In this document: piece by piece, positions 4,838-6,181 of the stretch
Layout: each line of letters begins with the position of its first letter
Position numbering within the stretch: position 1 is the stretch's first letter
Assembly: GCA_017646305.1 (NCBI GenBank)
Contig: JAGCMR010000277.1
Span: 1-6,181, forward strand
Length of the DNA: 6,181 bases
Source: Spirochaetaceae bacterium
Lineage (GTDB): Bacteria > Spirochaetota > Spirochaetia > Treponematales > Treponemataceae
Reading direction: 5' to 3'
Notes under the pieces: generated by a model
Told to the model about the DNA's origin: nothing
The model's database searches: none
What the model saw: the letters and a program-made list of their open reading frames with translations, nothing else
Translations under genes and position numbers: made by a program

Positions 4838-5770
4838 TTAAAATTCGAAAGAAAAAGGATTTTTTTTCAGTTGGGTAAAATCACCTTCATTTGCTCCCCA
4901 AGGAATTATAGATGGAATTCTATAGTTTGGAGAGATGAAAATACCAAAGTCTAGACAATGATTGAAAAATTCACGATACCGAGACGGAGGTACCTTGGGT
5001 AAAAGATAGGGCCCACGACGATCCCAGTACTTTTTTACCACAAAGTCAAACTTACACCAATCCTTTTCACTGCGATTGGGGATTTCTGCAATCAAGTCAT
5101 AGATGGCTCTTGCTGTAGAAGCCATTACTGGTGGCAAAAGAACATCTGAGGGTGGAATGAACCTTCCTTCCACTTCTGTAAAGGCCACTATGTAATAGCT
5201 TTTTATCCAGGGAAGGGGAGGCACAACCACAATGGCAGTTTGAGCCTTTTCGTTAATTTCCATTACTTGCAGGGGAATTTCCTGCCAAGAAGTAAACCAG
5301 GCCTCATCTAACCAAGGTCTCCACCGAGGAACACCCTTTTTTGCCAGCCAGCTATCTAAGGTTAAGTCGTAATCCTCCGTAAAGGGGGATTCTGTGGCAT
5401 CAAGCAAGGGATGTTCTCCCAAAGGAATTTCTGTCCAAAAGTTAAAGTACTGAGCCAAGGCTGTTTGAGCAGACACAAGGCTATTATACCAGCGTACCTG
5501 TTGGTACTCTGGTAATAAAGTCTTGACAGAACGCTCCAATTGGGTTTCGTAATCGGTGGGAAAGGTACCAGTAAGGCCCCGGTTCATGATATTCTTGAAG
5601 ACGGCACTAGCCTTTGAGTTGCCCCATCCCAAGATAGCACGTCCTGCCTCCTGATACATATCCACTACACGGCGTCCTTTGCGGGTATAAAGATAACAAC
5701 CTCTTGCCCGCTGTATGGTGCCGTGTTTGTCTTCAAATTCAGCGCAATACCAGTACTGAGTAGTTTTCAT
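4838..5770 (-). CDS. shortened class III aminotransferase-like protein, probably not catalytic
   Basis: A 310-residue protein, well short of the ~430 of class III PLP aminotransferases such as glutamate-1-semialdehyde aminomutase. Residues about 24-97 follow the family's N-terminal pattern: G-x-Y-L-Y-T-R-K-G-R-R-V-V-D-M, then AILGWGN, then GTFPTDYETQLERSV and LLPEYQQVRWYNS. The C-terminus (about 276-302, GIFISPNYRIPSIIPW then DFTQLKK) matches the family's final strand and helix. The middle is reduced: the usual NSGTEA reads NSLVSA, and no PLP-lysine motif is recognisable. This suggests a pseudoenzyme or one with a changed role; function unknown. It starts two bases after the gatB stop codon without a clear Shine-Dalgarno, so it is probably translationally coupled to gatB. 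No terminator is seen behind it. Confidence 0.8.
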   Translation of the reverse strand: MKTTQYWYCAEFEDKHGTIQRARGCYLYTRKGRRVVDMYQEAGRAILGWGNSKASAVFKNIMNRGLTGTFPTDYETQLERSVKTLLPEYQQVRWYNSLVSAQTALAQYFNFWTEIPLGEHPLLDATESPFTEDYDLTLDSWLAKKGVPRWRPWLDEAWFTSWQEIPLQVMEINEKAQTAIVVVPPLPWIKSYYIVAFTEVEGRFIPPSDVLLPPVMASTARAIYDLIAEIPNRSEKDWCKFDFVVKKYWDRRGPYLLPKVPPSRYREFFNHCLDFGIFISPNYRIPSIIPWGANEGDFTQLKKNPFSFEF

Positions 5771-5772
5771 TG

Positions 5773-6181
5773 TTACAGGGCCGAAAGCTTTTCTTTTACT
5801 AAAGCCGTGGCAGAAGCAGGATTTGCCTTACCAGCAGACTTTTTCATAACCTGACCGGTGAGCCAGCCCAATACGTTTGTCTTTCCATTCTTGAAGTCTT
5901 CCACAGCCTTGGGATTTTCTGCAATTACCTGATCCACCAAGGACTCGATAACGCTAGAGTCAGAAACCTGCTCCATTCCCTTTGCCTTGATAATCTCTGC
6001 TGGCATAGCTGCTGTCTCTAGCATTTCTGCAAAGACTTCTTTAGCCTGCTTTCCAGAAATTTTTCCATCGATAACTGCATCTACCAGGGCAGCAATGTGC
6101 TTGGGACCGATTTTCAGCTGGGAAATAGTAAGCTCCTGCTCGTTCAAGACTGCAAGGACTTCTGCCAAAATCCAGTTGGCA
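5773..6181 (-). CDS. gatB: Asp-tRNA(Asn)/Glu-tRNA(Gln) amidotransferase subunit B, C-terminal part
   Basis: GatB is the kinase/tRNA-binding subunit of GatCAB, which amidates misacylated Glu-tRNA(Gln) or Asp-tRNA(Asn) in organisms lacking the direct synthetase. The frame stays open to the right edge (…ANWILAEVLAVLNEQ), so the gene starts outside the window. Only the last ~136 of about 480 residues are present: the helical YqeY-like tail domain that contacts the tRNA elbow. Recognisable pieces are the HIAALVDAVIDGKISGKQAKEVF segment split by one helix turn, then VIAENPKAVEDFKNGK, then GWLTGQVMKKSAGKANP and the LVKEKL end. The sequence is ordinary for the family. It heads a unit with the aminotransferase-like gene two bases downstream. 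Confidence 0.95.
   Translation of the reverse strand, partial: ANWILAEVLAVLNEQELTISQLKIGPKHIAALVDAVIDGKISGKQAKEVFAEMLETAAMPAEIIKAKGMEQVSDSSVIESLVDQVIAENPKAVEDFKNGKTNVLGWLTGQVMKKSAGKANPASATALVKEKLSAL

Overview
The window looks like a chromosomal segment of a spirochaete, most likely a Treponema. The coding strand has moderate-to-low G+C with very AT-rich gaps. The small superoxide reductase closely resembles, from memory, the Treponema pallidum enzyme (neelaredoxin). The lipoprotein has a loose spirochaete-type lipobox. This assignment comes from reading the sequence, not from a search. All genes except the first lie on the minus strand.

Layout, left to right. (1) The 3' two-thirds of an AI-2E/PerM-family membrane transporter on the plus strand, followed by a 3' hairpin and a bidirectional terminator. 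(2) A 125-residue superoxide reductase on the minus strand, with a good promoter and a palindrome at the predicted transcription start. (3) A two-gene minus-strand unit: a lipoprotein overlapping a downstream cytoplasmic protein that is weakly PilZ/YcgR-like. (4) A transcriptional regulator that fuses a Cro/CI helix-turn-helix to a desulfoferrodoxin-like domain. (5) tRNA-Arg(CCU) with its own terminator. Just upstream of the tRNA on the minus strand is an array of three ~60 bp repeats, each able to form two perfect hairpins. (6) A four-helix membrane protein with a promoter. (7) A shortened class III aminotransferase-like protein, directly behind (8) the 3' end of gatB, a subunit of the tRNA-dependent amidotransferase.

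How the parts may work together. Within 3 kb there are two proteins of the superoxide reductase fold with complementary metal sites. The enzyme keeps all ligands of the catalytic Fe(His)4Cys centre but only half of the structural Cys4 centre. The regulator keeps the complete Cys4 centre but lacks one histidine of the catalytic centre. The simplest inference is that the regulator is a metal- or redox-responsive sensor derived from the enzyme fold, and that it may control oxidative-stress genes, possibly including the nearby enzyme. The regulator gene also carries a strong internal ribosome binding site and ATG exactly at the junction of its two domains, so a free sensor domain may be made too. 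Nothing in the sequence proves the regulatory link.

The most unusual non-coding element is the hairpin array between the membrane-protein gene and the tRNA. Sequence differences between copies fall almost entirely in loops and linkers.
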